The notes below the pieces were generated by a model. That model worked only from the letters and a program-made list of their open reading frames with translations, was not told where the DNA came from and made no database searches. A stretch of 64,000 nucleotides of DNA, from positions 186,001-250,000 of the forward strand of contig CBDFGG010000004.1 in assembly GCA_965247015.1 (NCBI GenBank), in the 5' to 3' direction. Source of the stretch: JAIXWP01 sp965247015 (GTDB taxonomy: Bacteria > Bacteroidota > Bacteroidia > Flavobacteriales_D > Sanyastnellaceae). Both the position numbers and the translations under genes were made by a program. Positions within the stretch are counted from its first letter, which is position 1, and every line of letters starts with the position of its first letter. Of the stretch, positions 31,321 to 40,974 are shown in pieces.

Positions 31321-34300
31321 CAATCAGACTTCCTCTTTCTCGATCCAAACGTACGTGTAGACTTACGTCTAATTCTTGCTGCAATTCTTCTACGTGGGAT
31401 ATCAATCCTACTACGCGATTTTCATGCTTCAATGATTTAATGGTTTCGAGAACGACAGAAAGTGATTCTTTATCCAACGCCCCGAATCCTTCATCTAAGA
31501 AGAAGAAACTGCGTTCGCTTTCATTGATCACCTTCACTCGCTCTGCCAACGCCAACGCAAGACACAACGATGCTTGGAACGTCTGCCCTCCCGATAAGGT
31601 CTTCAGCAAACGACGCTTCCCTTCATTGAGATAATCAATCACATAAAAATTATTCTCCTGATCGACCTCAATGGCTAGTCGCTCACGAGTTAGCTTTCTA
31701 AAACGAATATTCGCGGCTGCACACAATTCTTGTAAATAGAAATGTGAGATATAACTTACAAAGCCACGTCCTCTAAACAATACTTCAAGTTCTCTCAAAT
31801 TTGCCAAACGCTTTTCCAAAGCAGATCGCTGAACAATGAATTCCGCTCCCTTGGCGCGATCGGATAACAATCGCTTCATCTGTTCTTGCGCCACCACCCT
31901 TGCTTCTTTCATTTTCTCAAGGTCCGTGCTCAACTTTGAGCCGCCCTCCTTCAATCGTTCGATTTCCGGCGCATTCGACTGATCCACTCCATCTGACTTT
32001 GACAATTCTTCCAAGCGCTTGCGCGTTGCATACAATTGCGAATCGAAATCGGTGAGCTGTTTTGTAATGTTAGCCTCATCCATGGAGGTATTCATTACGC
32101 TTACCACAGCCTCCGTATTTGTTTGCTCTTGAATCAAAAGCTTTTCCCAATCATCAATAATTTTAGCCAGAGACTCTGTCTCCCTTTGGATATTTTCCGT
32201 GAGTGTTTTTTGGGTTCCTTTCAAAGCAGCCATTTCCGATTGGCACTTGGATGCCGCATCAGCCGCCTCTTTCCAATCTATCTCCGCCTGTCGAATACTC
32301 TTTTCCACTTTTTCGATATCGCTCAAAACAGATGCGCTATCCATCGCTAAATACTTCTGCCACCAATCGTCCTTGTCGCTATTCACTTCTGCATCAATCA
32401 AAGTAATCTTCCCTTCCATCGAAGCGATTTGAGCAACCACTTCCGAAACTTCTTTATCGATACTTTCTTTTTGTTCTAACAACTTTTGAAGTTGCAACTC
32501 TTCTTTCTTTAAGTCATCCGTCAGCTTGCTCAACTCCAGATCCTTCGCGGAATTCAACTCCAATCTTTTCTGAGCATCTTGCCAAGTTGCGATAGACAAT
32601 GAAACCACTCCTTTCATCAATTGTGAATGAGCTGATTTCTTCTTTTCGAAATCCTCCTCCAAGCGTAATATCTCTTTTTCTAATGAAGAAATAGACGCCT
32701 CTATTTGATCTACTTTCCGAACGTTCATTCGGTATTTTTCCAATCGCTTTCGAACGGTCAATAGTCCATCCTCAGCGGCTTTCAGATCATCATGATTTCC
32801 ATCAAAAACAGATGGATGCTCCAAACTGCCGCACAATGGACATGCCTCACCGCTTTGAACCAAGGCTACAAATGCGCTCAATCCAGCCTGCTTCAATAAC
32901 TCATCCTTTCGCTGTGTATATTCCCTCTCTTCACGCTCCAATCGCTCTTCCCATGCAGTCATGCTGCTATGCTCAGTATCGATCCATTCGCTCAGTATGC
33001 CTGCTAGTTCATTCTTAAGCTTGGCGAGTTCCGTCGTATTTTCTTTTTGTTTTTGGGAAAAATTGTTTGCCTCATTGTCAAAGCTCTGTCCAGATTTCGC
33101 TACCAGTCCTAACTGTAAGCGTATCTCGCCAGAATCGATCTGTTGCTCCACGGAAGCACGGTACTGCGCGTATGATAATGTCTTTGCCTTCGACTGCTCC
33201 ACAGCGGCAATCACATCTTTTAATTGTCCACTTAATTGCTCATGAACAGACGTTGCCTTTTTCAATTCACGCTTCAATTCATTTCCTTGAATAATCTTCT
33301 GTAAATGTTGAACACGCTCGCGACGAGATTCTTTTTTACTGTGTAAAATCTCTGCTTCTTTAAAACGAGCCTCCACTGCAGGCCACGCACTTTCTAGCTC
33401 GACTAACTTTCCATTCGCCTCCGCCAATAAATCATTCGCTCGCTTCAGACGCTTTTCATTATCACTCTTCGATAAATAAAGCGGCCCAAACAATACGTTC
33501 ATGCGCTTATATACTTCCAACTCTTTTCGAAGCGCTTCTTGTCTTGGTTGATCTTGTAAAAGCGCTTGAAGTCTTTGTTGGTAGTCTTTCCATTGTATGT
33601 GTAATTCTTCTAGAGACTGTAAGGTCAACATTCGCTCTTGCGATGTTTGCAATTGCTTTTCCATCTCCTCAATCACTCGCATTCTTTCTTCCATCTCATC
33701 TTTCAAACGCTGCTCTGTATCCTCCGATGTATCGGAAAGCTCATTCAACTGCGCCTCTACGCGAATAAGATCTGCATTTGCACGAGACGAAAGCGAACGC
33801 ACTGGTTGCGACAAATCGAATTTGTTTAATTGAAAAAGCTCTTGCAACATTTCATTGCGCTCCGAATCCTTCAACTCGACAAACTCTCGAAACTTCCCTT
33901 GAGGGATAATGATGGTTCTTCTAAAATCGTCGAACTTCATCCCAAGAATAGATGACGCATCCTTGGTTGGAAGCGGCAACCAATTATCTTCTTGCCACTG
34001 GTATATTTTTAAGTCTGCTCTATCGAGCTCGTCAAAATTCTTTGTCTTGCGTTTGAGTGTGTACACTGACAAGTAGCGTACGCCCTCATTTTTTCCCACT
34101 AAATATTCAAATCGAATCTCGAGTTTTTGACTCTGCAGATTGATCAATCCGATATTTTCTCCGCGCTTACTCAATCGCTCCGACTCTCCGTAAAGCGCGA
34201 TCATCATGGCTTCCAGAATAGAAGACTTACCACTCCCCACCGCGCCGAAAATGCCGAATAAACCTGCGCTGGTCAATTTTTCAAAATCAATCTCTTGCTT

Positions 34301-34348
34301 TTCACGATACGAATACAAACCTTCGATCGATAATTTCAACGGAATCAT
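31310..34348 (-). CDS. sbcC: SbcC exonuclease subunit (SMC-like ATPase)
   Basis: A 1,012-residue DNA repair ATPase. Walker A GAVGSGKSSILEAM lies near residue 35. Long coiled coils (about 180-480 and 530-830) flank the zinc-hook CPLCGSLEHP at about residue 500. The ABC signature TLSGGQTFQASL and Walker B FFFLDEGFGALD lie near the C-terminus. With SbcD it opens and trims DNA hairpins and palindromes. This is notable given the long perfect palindromes at 9.4-13.6 kb. It overlaps the sbcD stop by 4 bp, so the two are coupled. Confidence 0.94.
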   Translation of the reverse strand: MIPLKLSIEGLYSYREKQEIDFEKLTSAGLFGIFGAVGSGKSSILEAMMIALYGESERLSKRGENIGLINLQSQKLEIRFEYLVGKNEGVRYLSVYTLKRKTKNFDELDRADLKIYQWQEDNWLPLPTKDASSILGMKFDDFRRTIIIPQGKFREFVELKDSERNEMLQELFQLNKFDLSQPVRSLSSRANADLIRVEAQLNELSDTSEDTEQRLKDEMEERMRVIEEMEKQLQTSQERMLTLQSLEELHIQWKDYQQRLQALLQDQPRQEALRKELEVYKRMNVLFGPLYLSKSDNEKRLKRANDLLAEANGKLVELESAWPAVEARFKEAEILHSKKESRRERVQHLQKIIQGNELKRELKKATSVHEQLSGQLKDVIAAVEQSKAKTLSYAQYRASVEQQIDSGEIRLQLGLVAKSGQSFDNEANNFSQKQKENTTELAKLKNELAGILSEWIDTEHSSMTAWEERLEREEREYTQRKDELLKQAGLSAFVALVQSGEACPLCGSLEHPSVFDGNHDDLKAAEDGLLTVRKRLEKYRMNVRKVDQIEASISSLEKEILRLEEDFEKKKSAHSQLMKGVVSLSIATWQDAQKRLELNSAKDLELSKLTDDLKKEELQLQKLLEQKESIDKEVSEVVAQIASMEGKITLIDAEVNSDKDDWWQKYLAMDSASVLSDIEKVEKSIRQAEIDWKEAADAASKCQSEMAALKGTQKTLTENIQRETESLAKIIDDWEKLLIQEQTNTEAVVSVMNTSMDEANITKQLTDFDSQLYATRKRLEELSKSDGVDQSNAPEIERLKEGGSKLSTDLEKMKEARVVAQEQMKRLLSDRAKGAEFIVQRSALEKRLANLRELEVLFRGRGFVSYISHFYLQELCAAANIRFRKLTRERLAIEVDQENNFYVIDYLNEGKRRLLKTLSGGQTFQASLCLALALAERVKVINESERSFFFLDEGFGALDKESLSVVLETIKSLKHENRVVGLISHVEELQQELDVSLHVRLDRERGSLIATE

Positions 34349-35580
34349 TCCTCACCTCCTTTCGTCATTACCTCTTTCAACAATTCCATCAATTCTGCAT
34401 TGGGGGCCATTCCATTATTCTGTTGAGCATAAAACTTTTCGAACAAGCTTGGCACATCCAACTGAAGATCTTCGGCTTTGATACGCGAACCATCTTGCTC
34501 ATCTTGATTTCTTCTTTTTGGAATAAGATGTACGATGCGCTCATGCGCGGTCATCAATGCCTTGCGCGTAGCAGCATCCAGCGAATCGTCTGTCACAAAA
34601 GTCAACTCCACGTATGTGTTTTGATTTTCCGCCAACCAGTCTAATGCTTCTTGTAAAACTGAAAACTCAACACGATGTAATTTGTAACCTCGCTCCAAAG
34701 CGATTGGCTTAAGAGTGGTTGTTTCGCCTATTGAAACAATCACTCCATATTTTTCTTGTCCTGCTTCACTAAAACTATAGTTCAGTACTGCACTAGAATA
34801 CACGACAGGAAATCTTCTATCGTCTACAATTTGATAGCGATGCAAGTGCCCCAAAGCCGCGTAATGCAAGCCATCCGGAAGATGATCCGTGTACATTGCT
34901 TGAGCGCCTCCAATGTGTAGAATGGAACGCTCTCCCTCTGGTTCATCCTCTTGCGTCCCCCCTTCTTTCATAAAGAAGAAGTGTCCGACAAATACATTGA
35001 TGGAATCTGCTGTAAAATATTTTTCAGCCAATTGATTCCATTTTTCTCGAAGCAATTCACGCAATTCATCTTCGCGTTCTTCATTTCCAAGATAAATTTT
35101 CAAAAGCATTTCATTGGCATAAGGCGCTGTAAGCAGCACCATTGGCGGGCGTCCATCGGGATAGCACAATGTCACTACTCCATTCTCCGGAGCTGCAATT
35201 TCAATTCCCGCAGCGTTGGTCATCGGTGCAATCATTTGTTGATTTGCACCGAGTAAAATAATTCCAAGCTCTTTTGCCAAAGGAAGCGGCGCTTCAATCA
35301 ATGCATGACTATCATGATTTCCTGCAATCGCAATTACAGGACGATGTCCATTTTTTGAAAGTCTAAAAAGGGTTTTGTAGAACAAATCTTGCGCTTCATG
35401 AGAGGGATGAAACACATCAAAGAGATCACCCGAAATCACTACAGCATCAACGCTTTCACGATCTGCCATCTCCACTAACTCATCCATCACTTCTCGTTGT
35501 TCTTCAAGGCGAGAATAATCCATCAATCGCTTTCCTAAATGCCAATCTGCAGTGTGTAATATTTTATAAATGCTGCTCAC
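34345..35580 (-). CDS. sbcD: SbcD nuclease subunit (metallophosphoesterase)
   Basis: A 411-residue Mre11-like Mn-dependent nuclease. Metal ligands are in HTADWHLGKRL, GDLFD, GNHDS, VGHFFF and GHLHRYQ, in the expected order. It starts with GTG at 35580, directly before SSIYKILHTADWH. It forms the SbcCD complex with the overlapping downstream gene. The C-terminal part (about 300-411) is the capping and SbcC-binding region. Confidence 0.94.
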   Translation of the reverse strand: MSSIYKILHTADWHLGKRLMDYSRLEEQREVMDELVEMADRESVDAVVISGDLFDVFHPSHEAQDLFYKTLFRLSKNGHRPVIAIAGNHDSHALIEAPLPLAKELGIILLGANQQMIAPMTNAAGIEIAAPENGVVTLCYPDGRPPMVLLTAPYANEMLLKIYLGNEEREDELRELLREKWNQLAEKYFTADSINVFVGHFFFMKEGGTQEDEPEGERSILHIGGAQAMYTDHLPDGLHYAALGHLHRYQIVDDRRFPVVYSSAVLNYSFSEAGQEKYGVIVSIGETTTLKPIALERGYKLHRVEFSVLQEALDWLAENQNTYVELTFVTDDSLDAATRKALMTAHERIVHLIPKRRNQDEQDGSRIKAEDLQLDVPSLFEKFYAQQNNGMAPNAELMELLKEVMTKGGEE

Positions 35581-35716
35581 TTATTTGAAGGTCGTTTTTG
35601 AATGTTTGCAATTTGTCAACAAATCTCTTCCCTTTTATGAAGAAAGATTCAAAGGAAGGTAATTATTTTGTGTCATCAACCTTTAACCACTCTAACTCAA
35701 TAATCTTTTGTTCTTT

Positions 35717-36007
35717 ATGCAAAGACTTCTTGACAAATACGATTATATCTTATTGGACATTATCTACACATACAAGAAGAATAATAAGAATCAACTTATC
35801 AAACTTTCGCAACTAGAAGCAAATTATTGGACGCGCATTGAGCGCGATGATGCGAGAGATAATCACACTGCTCAACTTGGTGAGCGCATCGCACACCTTT
35901 ACCTCAATGGGTACATCCTCAACAAAAGCGGAGTAGGATACAATCTAACCAGAAAAGGAAAAGAAGAATTGCTCGACGAGCGCATGGAAAAAGTAGAGCG
36001 TATTTAA
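35717..36007 (+). CDS. Small winged-helix-like protein
   Basis: A 96-residue protein. The C-terminal half (LGERIAHLYLNGYILNKSG and YNLTRKGKEELL) matches the pattern of winged-helix 'L..GYI...GG..LT.KG' domains used for transcription or protein contacts. An in-frame TTG at 35708 is an alternative start. The N-terminus (YDYILLDIIYTYKK) looks helical. Not assigned to a named family. Lies between divergent sbcD and convergent ribH. Confidence 0.6.
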   Translation: MQRLLDKYDYILLDIIYTYKKNNKNQLIKLSQLEANYWTRIERDDARDNHTAQLGERIAHLYLNGYILNKSGVGYNLTRKGKEELLDERMEKVERI

Positions 36008-36020
36008 TCAATAGCGCTCT

Positions 36021-36512
36021 TTAAAACGCCTCTAGCTGTCTTTTTAGCCCAACCATCTTAATGGCGGTCACTGCTGCCTCTACGCCTTTATTTCCAAGAT
36101 TACCACCCGAACGCGCACGTGACTGATCAACGGTGTTATCTGTAAGCACACCAAATATTACAGGCTTTTTGTACATCAAGGATACATCCTTCACGCCTTG
36201 AGCTACTGCATTGCACACAAATTCAAAATGTGGCGTCTCTCCGCGAATGACACTGCCGAGGCAGATCACACATTCAACGGAAGTATTTTCCAAAAGCATT
36301 TGAGCACCTGACGGCAATTCATAGCTTCCTGGCACATGTACAATCTTAAGATAATCGAGGCGAACGCCGCAATCTGTAAGGGTCTCTACGGCCCCTCTAA
36401 GTAGGTTGTCAGTGATGTCACTGTTCCACTCAGAAACAACAATCCCGATGCGCATACTCTGTGCATCGGGAAGTTGGTTCTTATCGAATAAAGATAAATT
36501 CGCTGTAGACAT
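36021..36512 (-). CDS. ribH: 6,7-dimethyl-8-ribityllumazine synthase
   Basis: A 163-residue lumazine synthase, penultimate step of riboflavin synthesis, which forms cytosolic oligomeric shells. Substrate-binding motifs are visible: VVSEWNSDITDNLL, VPGSYELPSGAQ, and the catalytic His loop IRGETPHFEFV. A usual-length protein. It follows the TPR gene with a 1-bp gap, so both are probably on one transcript. Confidence 0.95.
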   Translation of the reverse strand: MSTANLSLFDKNQLPDAQSMRIGIVVSEWNSDITDNLLRGAVETLTDCGVRLDYLKIVHVPGSYELPSGAQMLLENTSVECVICLGSVIRGETPHFEFVCNAVAQGVKDVSLMYKKPVIFGVLTDNTVDQSRARSGGNLGNKGVEAAVTAIKMVGLKRQLEAF

Positions 36513-36513
36513 C

Positions 36514-37209
36514 TTATGACTTCTTCGCTTTCAACATAGCAAGAAGACGTGTGCCTTCTCCCCACTCTTGCGATTTGTTATCGTAATTGTCTGTCAAGTC
36601 TTTCAATAATGAGATAGCTCTATCATCTTGGCCTAATTCCATATACACTTTAGAAGCTTTCAAAATGTACTGTGGAGCAAGGTAGTTGCGACCAGCTGAT
36701 GAACCAGCCTTCTTAGCTGCTTTCTCCAACCATGAAGCACCTTCTTCGTTGTTGCCCAATTGAACATACATATCACCTACGTTACCCATAGAGATTACGC
36801 CCAATGCCTCATCGTCGAAGTCTGCTTGCTTGAAATGCTCAAGAGCTTTTTCATATTCGCCCATATCACGGTAGTTGATACCGCACCAGTAGTGAGCAAT
36901 CTTACCTGTCTTAGTTCCGCTATACTTATTAGCGATTTCTTCAAATCCTGTAAAATCAGCAGCACCGTTTAATGCAACAGCAGCTGAATCTACTTCTTGA
37001 AACTGAAAAGCTCTCCAGCTTGCATTTGCAGCTTCTTTTTCTTTTGGAGCTTTGTAAAGGAACTGATAAGCGAAGAATCCTACAATAGCAGCGATAATAA
37101 TACCGCCACCTACCATCAGAGGCTTGCGATTCTTATCCATAAAAGATTCTGCTTTTCCATATACTTCTTGAACATTCAAGATAGTATCATCAGTTGTTTG
37201 CTTGGCCAT
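36514..37209 (-). CDS. Membrane-anchored tetratricopeptide repeat protein
   Basis: A 231-residue protein. A short cytosolic N-terminus with NVQEVYGKAESFMDKNRK precedes one membrane helix (residues about 31-50, GGGIIIAAIVGFFAYQF). A periplasmic TPR region follows (for example AHYWCGINYRDMGEYEKALEHF and GNVGDMYVQLGNNEEGASWL). The layout resembles YfgM, the SecYEG/periplasmic chaperone-linked protein, but homology is only suggested. Promoter TATTTTTG at 37230-37237. Co-transcribed with ribH. Confidence 0.82.
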   Translation of the reverse strand: MAKQTTDDTILNVQEVYGKAESFMDKNRKPLMVGGGIIIAAIVGFFAYQFLYKAPKEKEAANASWRAFQFQEVDSAAVALNGAADFTGFEEIANKYSGTKTGKIAHYWCGINYRDMGEYEKALEHFKQADFDDEALGVISMGNVGDMYVQLGNNEEGASWLEKAAKKAGSSAGRNYLAPQYILKASKVYMELGQDDRAISLLKDLTDNYDNKSQEWGEGTRLLAMLKAKKS

Positions 37210-37229
37210 AGGTCAAAAATTTGTGGATG

Positions 37230-37237
37230 CAAAAATA
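37230..37237 (-). promoter_or_regulatory. -7 box TATTTTTG for the TPR-ribH unit
   Basis: An exact TAnnTTTG match on the minus strand, 20 bp before the ATG at 37209. Confidence 0.6.
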
Positions 37238-37345
37238 ACAGGATTTCTCATTCGTCCTAATTTGTATTTAAACAACTGATTATCAGTTGTAAATATTTAT
37301 ATTTACGATATTCCAACCTCTTTTACAAGATTCCGTATCCTTTAT

Positions 37346-37353
37346 TATCTTCG
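37346..37353 (+). promoter_or_regulatory. -7-like TATCTTCG
   Basis: One mismatch to TAnnTTTG; 17 bp before the ATG at 37371. Confidence 0.45.
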
Positions 37354-37370
37354 TAAAACATACTTCTTAT

Positions 37371-40300
37371 ATGAAAATATTGCGTTTGATCGGTGTTGTT
37401 GGCTTCCTTCTACTCTTTAGTTTTTCTCTCGTAGCACAAAAGAAATATCAAAGTCTTCTTTGGGAAGTTTCTGGAAACGGCCTTACAAAACCATCCTATT
37501 TATATGGCACCATGCACGTCAGTGAAAAATTGGTCTTCCAATTAGGCGACCCTTTTTACGATGCCATACAAAATGTAGATATCGTTGCTCTCGAACTTGA
37601 ACCCGAACGTTGGCTCGCAGCAATGTTTGATGAAAATGGCTTTGGCCAAATGAGCAATATGCGAATGGATGATGAAGAGGAAGGATGGGAAATTGCACCA
37701 CCACTTCAAAACGCATTCAAGCATCCCAACGATCTTCAAGAGAAGGTGAAAAATATTCTAGCATTCGAACCTCCTCTGCTCAACTATATGCTGTTTCGAT
37801 TCGAAGAATATGGCTCTAGCGCCGACTTCGAAGAGAATACATGGTTGGATATGTACATCTATCAAACCGGAAAAAAACTTGGCAAAAAGACCATCGGGCT
37901 TGAAACGTATGATCAAAGTACACTCTACGGACAACTCGCTCGCAAAGCGGAATTGAATTCTAAAACCAGAAAAAGTTTTGATGAAAAAGATCGTAAAAAA
38001 CTGATTGAACTTCAATCGCAAATCGAACCGGCATACAGAAGACAAGACCTCGATCTTATTGATAGCATCAGTCAAAACACCAACAGCAAATCTTTCAATG
38101 ATTATATCTTGATTGAAAGAAATAAAGTATTCGTCAACACGATTGATTCTGTTTCGAAAAAAGGAGAAACAATCTTTGCCGGAATGGGCTGTGCTCACCT
38201 CCCAGGAAAAGACGGCGTAATAGAAATGCTTCGCAGCATGGGCTATACTGTAAAAGCGTTGGATAAGGGAACTCGCGATGCGAAGCGCCGTGCCAAACTG
38301 GATAAGCTTACCTTCAAAAGAACCTATTCTTCTTTTCAAACAAAAGATCAAGTAGTAAGCTTCAATGCTCCAACAAAAGTATATCCCATAGGAAGCGGCA
38401 CATCCGGTGCTGGGTGGTTAGCAATGGATATTCCGAATGGCGCAAACTTCGTTTTCTACCGTATCAAAACATACGGTGGCAGCCTTAAGCACGATGTCAA
38501 TTACATCAGTTCATCTATCGATAGTATTTTATACGAAGCAATTCCCGGCGATATTAAATCGATAAAAAGAGGGACCTACAAAGGACACCCTTCTGTTGAT
38601 ATTGTAAACGTGAATCGACGCGGCGATAGCCAACGCAGAAAAATTGTCTACACCCCAGAAGAGATTTTTATTTTCAAACTTTCGGCAGGCGGAGATAAAG
38701 TCATCAAAGGATTTGGAAATGAATTCTTCGAATCAATCAATGTGAATTATGATTTGAAAAATGGGGACAATAAAATTTGGATTTCCCCTGACAAATCAGT
38801 GCAAGTTAAAATCCCCGGAGACATCACCTATTATGTAAGTGAAAGCGAGATGTCGGCTAGTTCTCAACTCGAAGTAACATCTTCGCATCAAGCCTCTGGC
38901 AACTATTACAGCGTATATCGCATTCCTGAAACAGAATCATTCTACATTGATGAAACTGACTACCTCAATGAATACATCGCTTATCATTTCGTGGAAGATG
39001 GTGAACTCGAAGTGGTCGAAGAAAAAAATGCCTCCCTCGACAATCACCCCTCACGCTTCGGAAAATATCGCGCGAAAAACAATGATGTGATTTGGGCGCA
39101 TTTTATGAAACATAATCTCTCGAATTACGCATTCATGGTGAATGTGAAAGATTCTGTTGCTGCAAATAATTTCTTTGAATCGATAAAACTTGACCTTCCT
39201 CAGTACAATGAATTCTTCACTTACAATGACACGCTGCTTCATTTTCAAATGGAGATTCCTTACGATTTAAATAGATTTCAAAAGAATTCCAACTACGGCT
39301 TCAATTGGCAATCGGATGATGAAGTAAATGAAGCAGAGGGCGTGCGCGAACGTATCCGTATTCAACCTCCATTTTCACCAGAAAATATTTTGGTAAAAAT
39401 GAATCGTCATGGAAAATACTATCAGGAAAAAGACTCCACAACTTTTTTCCAAAACATAGAAGAAAGACTCGATAAAGAAGGGGAACTCATCTTGAAGCAA
39501 AAATCAATGCGTAAAACCCCAAAAGGAATTCGCATGGAATACCTAGCCACGGACACCGCCTCAACCCGCGCCATCATGTATCTTGTAGAGCTCCACAACT
39601 CAACAGTATATACCCTTAGCTCCAGTATTGATACTTTGGATGGCCCAAGTCCGTTTATCAATAAAGCTTTTGCTTCATTCACCCCTAAAGACTCTGTTTT
39701 TACTAGAAGCATATTTGATGATGCCGGTGCTCAGTTTATCGCGGATCTCTACAGCGCGGATAGCACCACACAAAAAAATGCAGTTCAACTTGTAGACGAA
39801 GTATGGATTCATGAGCGCAATTCAGAAAAGCTAAGACAACTACTAAAAAAATTACCAGCGCTCGAAGACAAAAAAGAAGTAGAGGAAATAAAATCATCCA
39901 TGGTCATGGAGCTATGGAGGGATACGAGCAAGACAAACCTTGATTTTCTTCAACAAGAATATTACATCAACGCTGATAGTGCGACCATGCAAAATCGTAT
40001 TCTCCAAAACCTTGGATGGATGAATACAAAGGACGCGACCTTGTTGATGAAAAGGCTCATGCTCGATGAACCTCCAATAGGAGGAAAGAGTGTCACCTCC
40101 AATCCGCTCTACACGCTAAAAGACAGTCTAGAATTAGCAAAACTACTCTTCCCCGAAGCTATGTCACTCGTATCGCTTCAAGAATACGAGGACCCTACCT
40201 ATTCCATTCTAGCAATCTTAGTAGATAGCGCAGCTGTTCCCAACACTCTAATTCAACCATACTTGAATCAAGTATTACTAGAAGCGAAGAATGAATTGAA

Positions 40301-40970
40301 ACGTGTAAATGGTACAGAAGAAAAATCCTACAACTTCAACACTACCCCTCTCATCAACTACTGCCGAATTCTTCAGCCATCACGCACAAAACCTGAGGTA
40401 AAAGCTTTTTTTGATAAAATATATAAGTCGAAGAAAAGACAACTCCTCATCGATATTACAGAATTTAATATCCATCATAAAATCAACACGCCAGACTCCA
40501 TCATTGAATTTATTGGGAAAGAAAAAGAATATCGACTTCCTCTATTCTCCACTCTTTATGATCTAAAATCTACTGATCTTCTAAAATCAGATTGGGCTAA
40601 CACGGATTCTTTGGTGGTGTTGTATGCAGAAAAAAGATATGAAGGAAAGTATGACAACAAAGGAAAAGTGGAGAAAGTAGAATTGCTCGGTCATCACATA
40701 AGAACTATCAAAGGCAAGGAATACAAAGCCATTTATCTAAAGTTCAAAAGAAAAGGAGAACTTGATTGGAGAGGTACTGTTTTCGTTATACCAAATGATG
40801 GATCTTTGTGGTCTCCAGATGTGTGGGAGCCATCAAACACAACGGTCCTCGATCCAGGAGAAAACGAACAAAAAGAATTAGATAGAGTGTATCGCCAAAT
40901 CGTTGATGCACACAGGAACAACAAATCAGGAGATGCAAACATATTCAGCAGCTACCAAGGATGGGAATGA
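37371..40970 (+). CDS. Very large exported TraB/GumN-domain protein
   Basis: A 1,199-residue exported protein. A signal peptide ends near SLVAQ. A TraB/GumN domain (about residues 25-305) has SYLYGTMHVSE, IVALELEPERW and the closing GMGCAHLPGKDGVIEML. This fold is related to the Tiki/EreA-type hydrolases with a GTxH motif, here GTMH. The remaining roughly 890 residues show no recognised domain. They look mixed alpha/beta, with helical parts at about 800-1050 and a final beta region. Most TraB proteins are about 300 residues, so the C-terminal extension is unusual. Followed 4 bp later by recF. Confidence 0.8.
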   Translation: MKILRLIGVVGFLLLFSFSLVAQKKYQSLLWEVSGNGLTKPSYLYGTMHVSEKLVFQLGDPFYDAIQNVDIVALELEPERWLAAMFDENGFGQMSNMRMDDEEEGWEIAPPLQNAFKHPNDLQEKVKNILAFEPPLLNYMLFRFEEYGSSADFEENTWLDMYIYQTGKKLGKKTIGLETYDQSTLYGQLARKAELNSKTRKSFDEKDRKKLIELQSQIEPAYRRQDLDLIDSISQNTNSKSFNDYILIERNKVFVNTIDSVSKKGETIFAGMGCAHLPGKDGVIEMLRSMGYTVKALDKGTRDAKRRAKLDKLTFKRTYSSFQTKDQVVSFNAPTKVYPIGSGTSGAGWLAMDIPNGANFVFYRIKTYGGSLKHDVNYISSSIDSILYEAIPGDIKSIKRGTYKGHPSVDIVNVNRRGDSQRRKIVYTPEEIFIFKLSAGGDKVIKGFGNEFFESINVNYDLKNGDNKIWISPDKSVQVKIPGDITYYVSESEMSASSQLEVTSSHQASGNYYSVYRIPETESFYIDETDYLNEYIAYHFVEDGELEVVEEKNASLDNHPSRFGKYRAKNNDVIWAHFMKHNLSNYAFMVNVKDSVAANNFFESIKLDLPQYNEFFTYNDTLLHFQMEIPYDLNRFQKNSNYGFNWQSDDEVNEAEGVRERIRIQPPFSPENILVKMNRHGKYYQEKDSTTFFQNIEERLDKEGELILKQKSMRKTPKGIRMEYLATDTASTRAIMYLVELHNSTVYTLSSSIDTLDGPSPFINKAFASFTPKDSVFTRSIFDDAGAQFIADLYSADSTTQKNAVQLVDEVWIHERNSEKLRQLLKKLPALEDKKEVEEIKSSMVMELWRDTSKTNLDFLQQEYYINADSATMQNRILQNLGWMNTKDATLLMKRLMLDEPPIGGKSVTSNPLYTLKDSLELAKLLFPEAMSLVSLQEYEDPTYSILAILVDSAAVPNTLIQPYLNQVLLEAKNELKRVNGTEEKSYNFNTTPLINYCRILQPSRTKPEVKAFFDKIYKSKKRQLLIDITEFNIHHKINTPDSIIEFIGKEKEYRLPLFSTLYDLKSTDLLKSDWANTDSLVVLYAEKRYEGKYDNKGKVEKVELLGHHIRTIKGKEYKAIYLKFKRKGELDWRGTVFVIPNDGSLWSPDVWEPSNTTVLDPGENEQKELDRVYRQIVDAHRNNKSGDANIFSSYQGWE

Positions 40971-40974
40971 GGTA

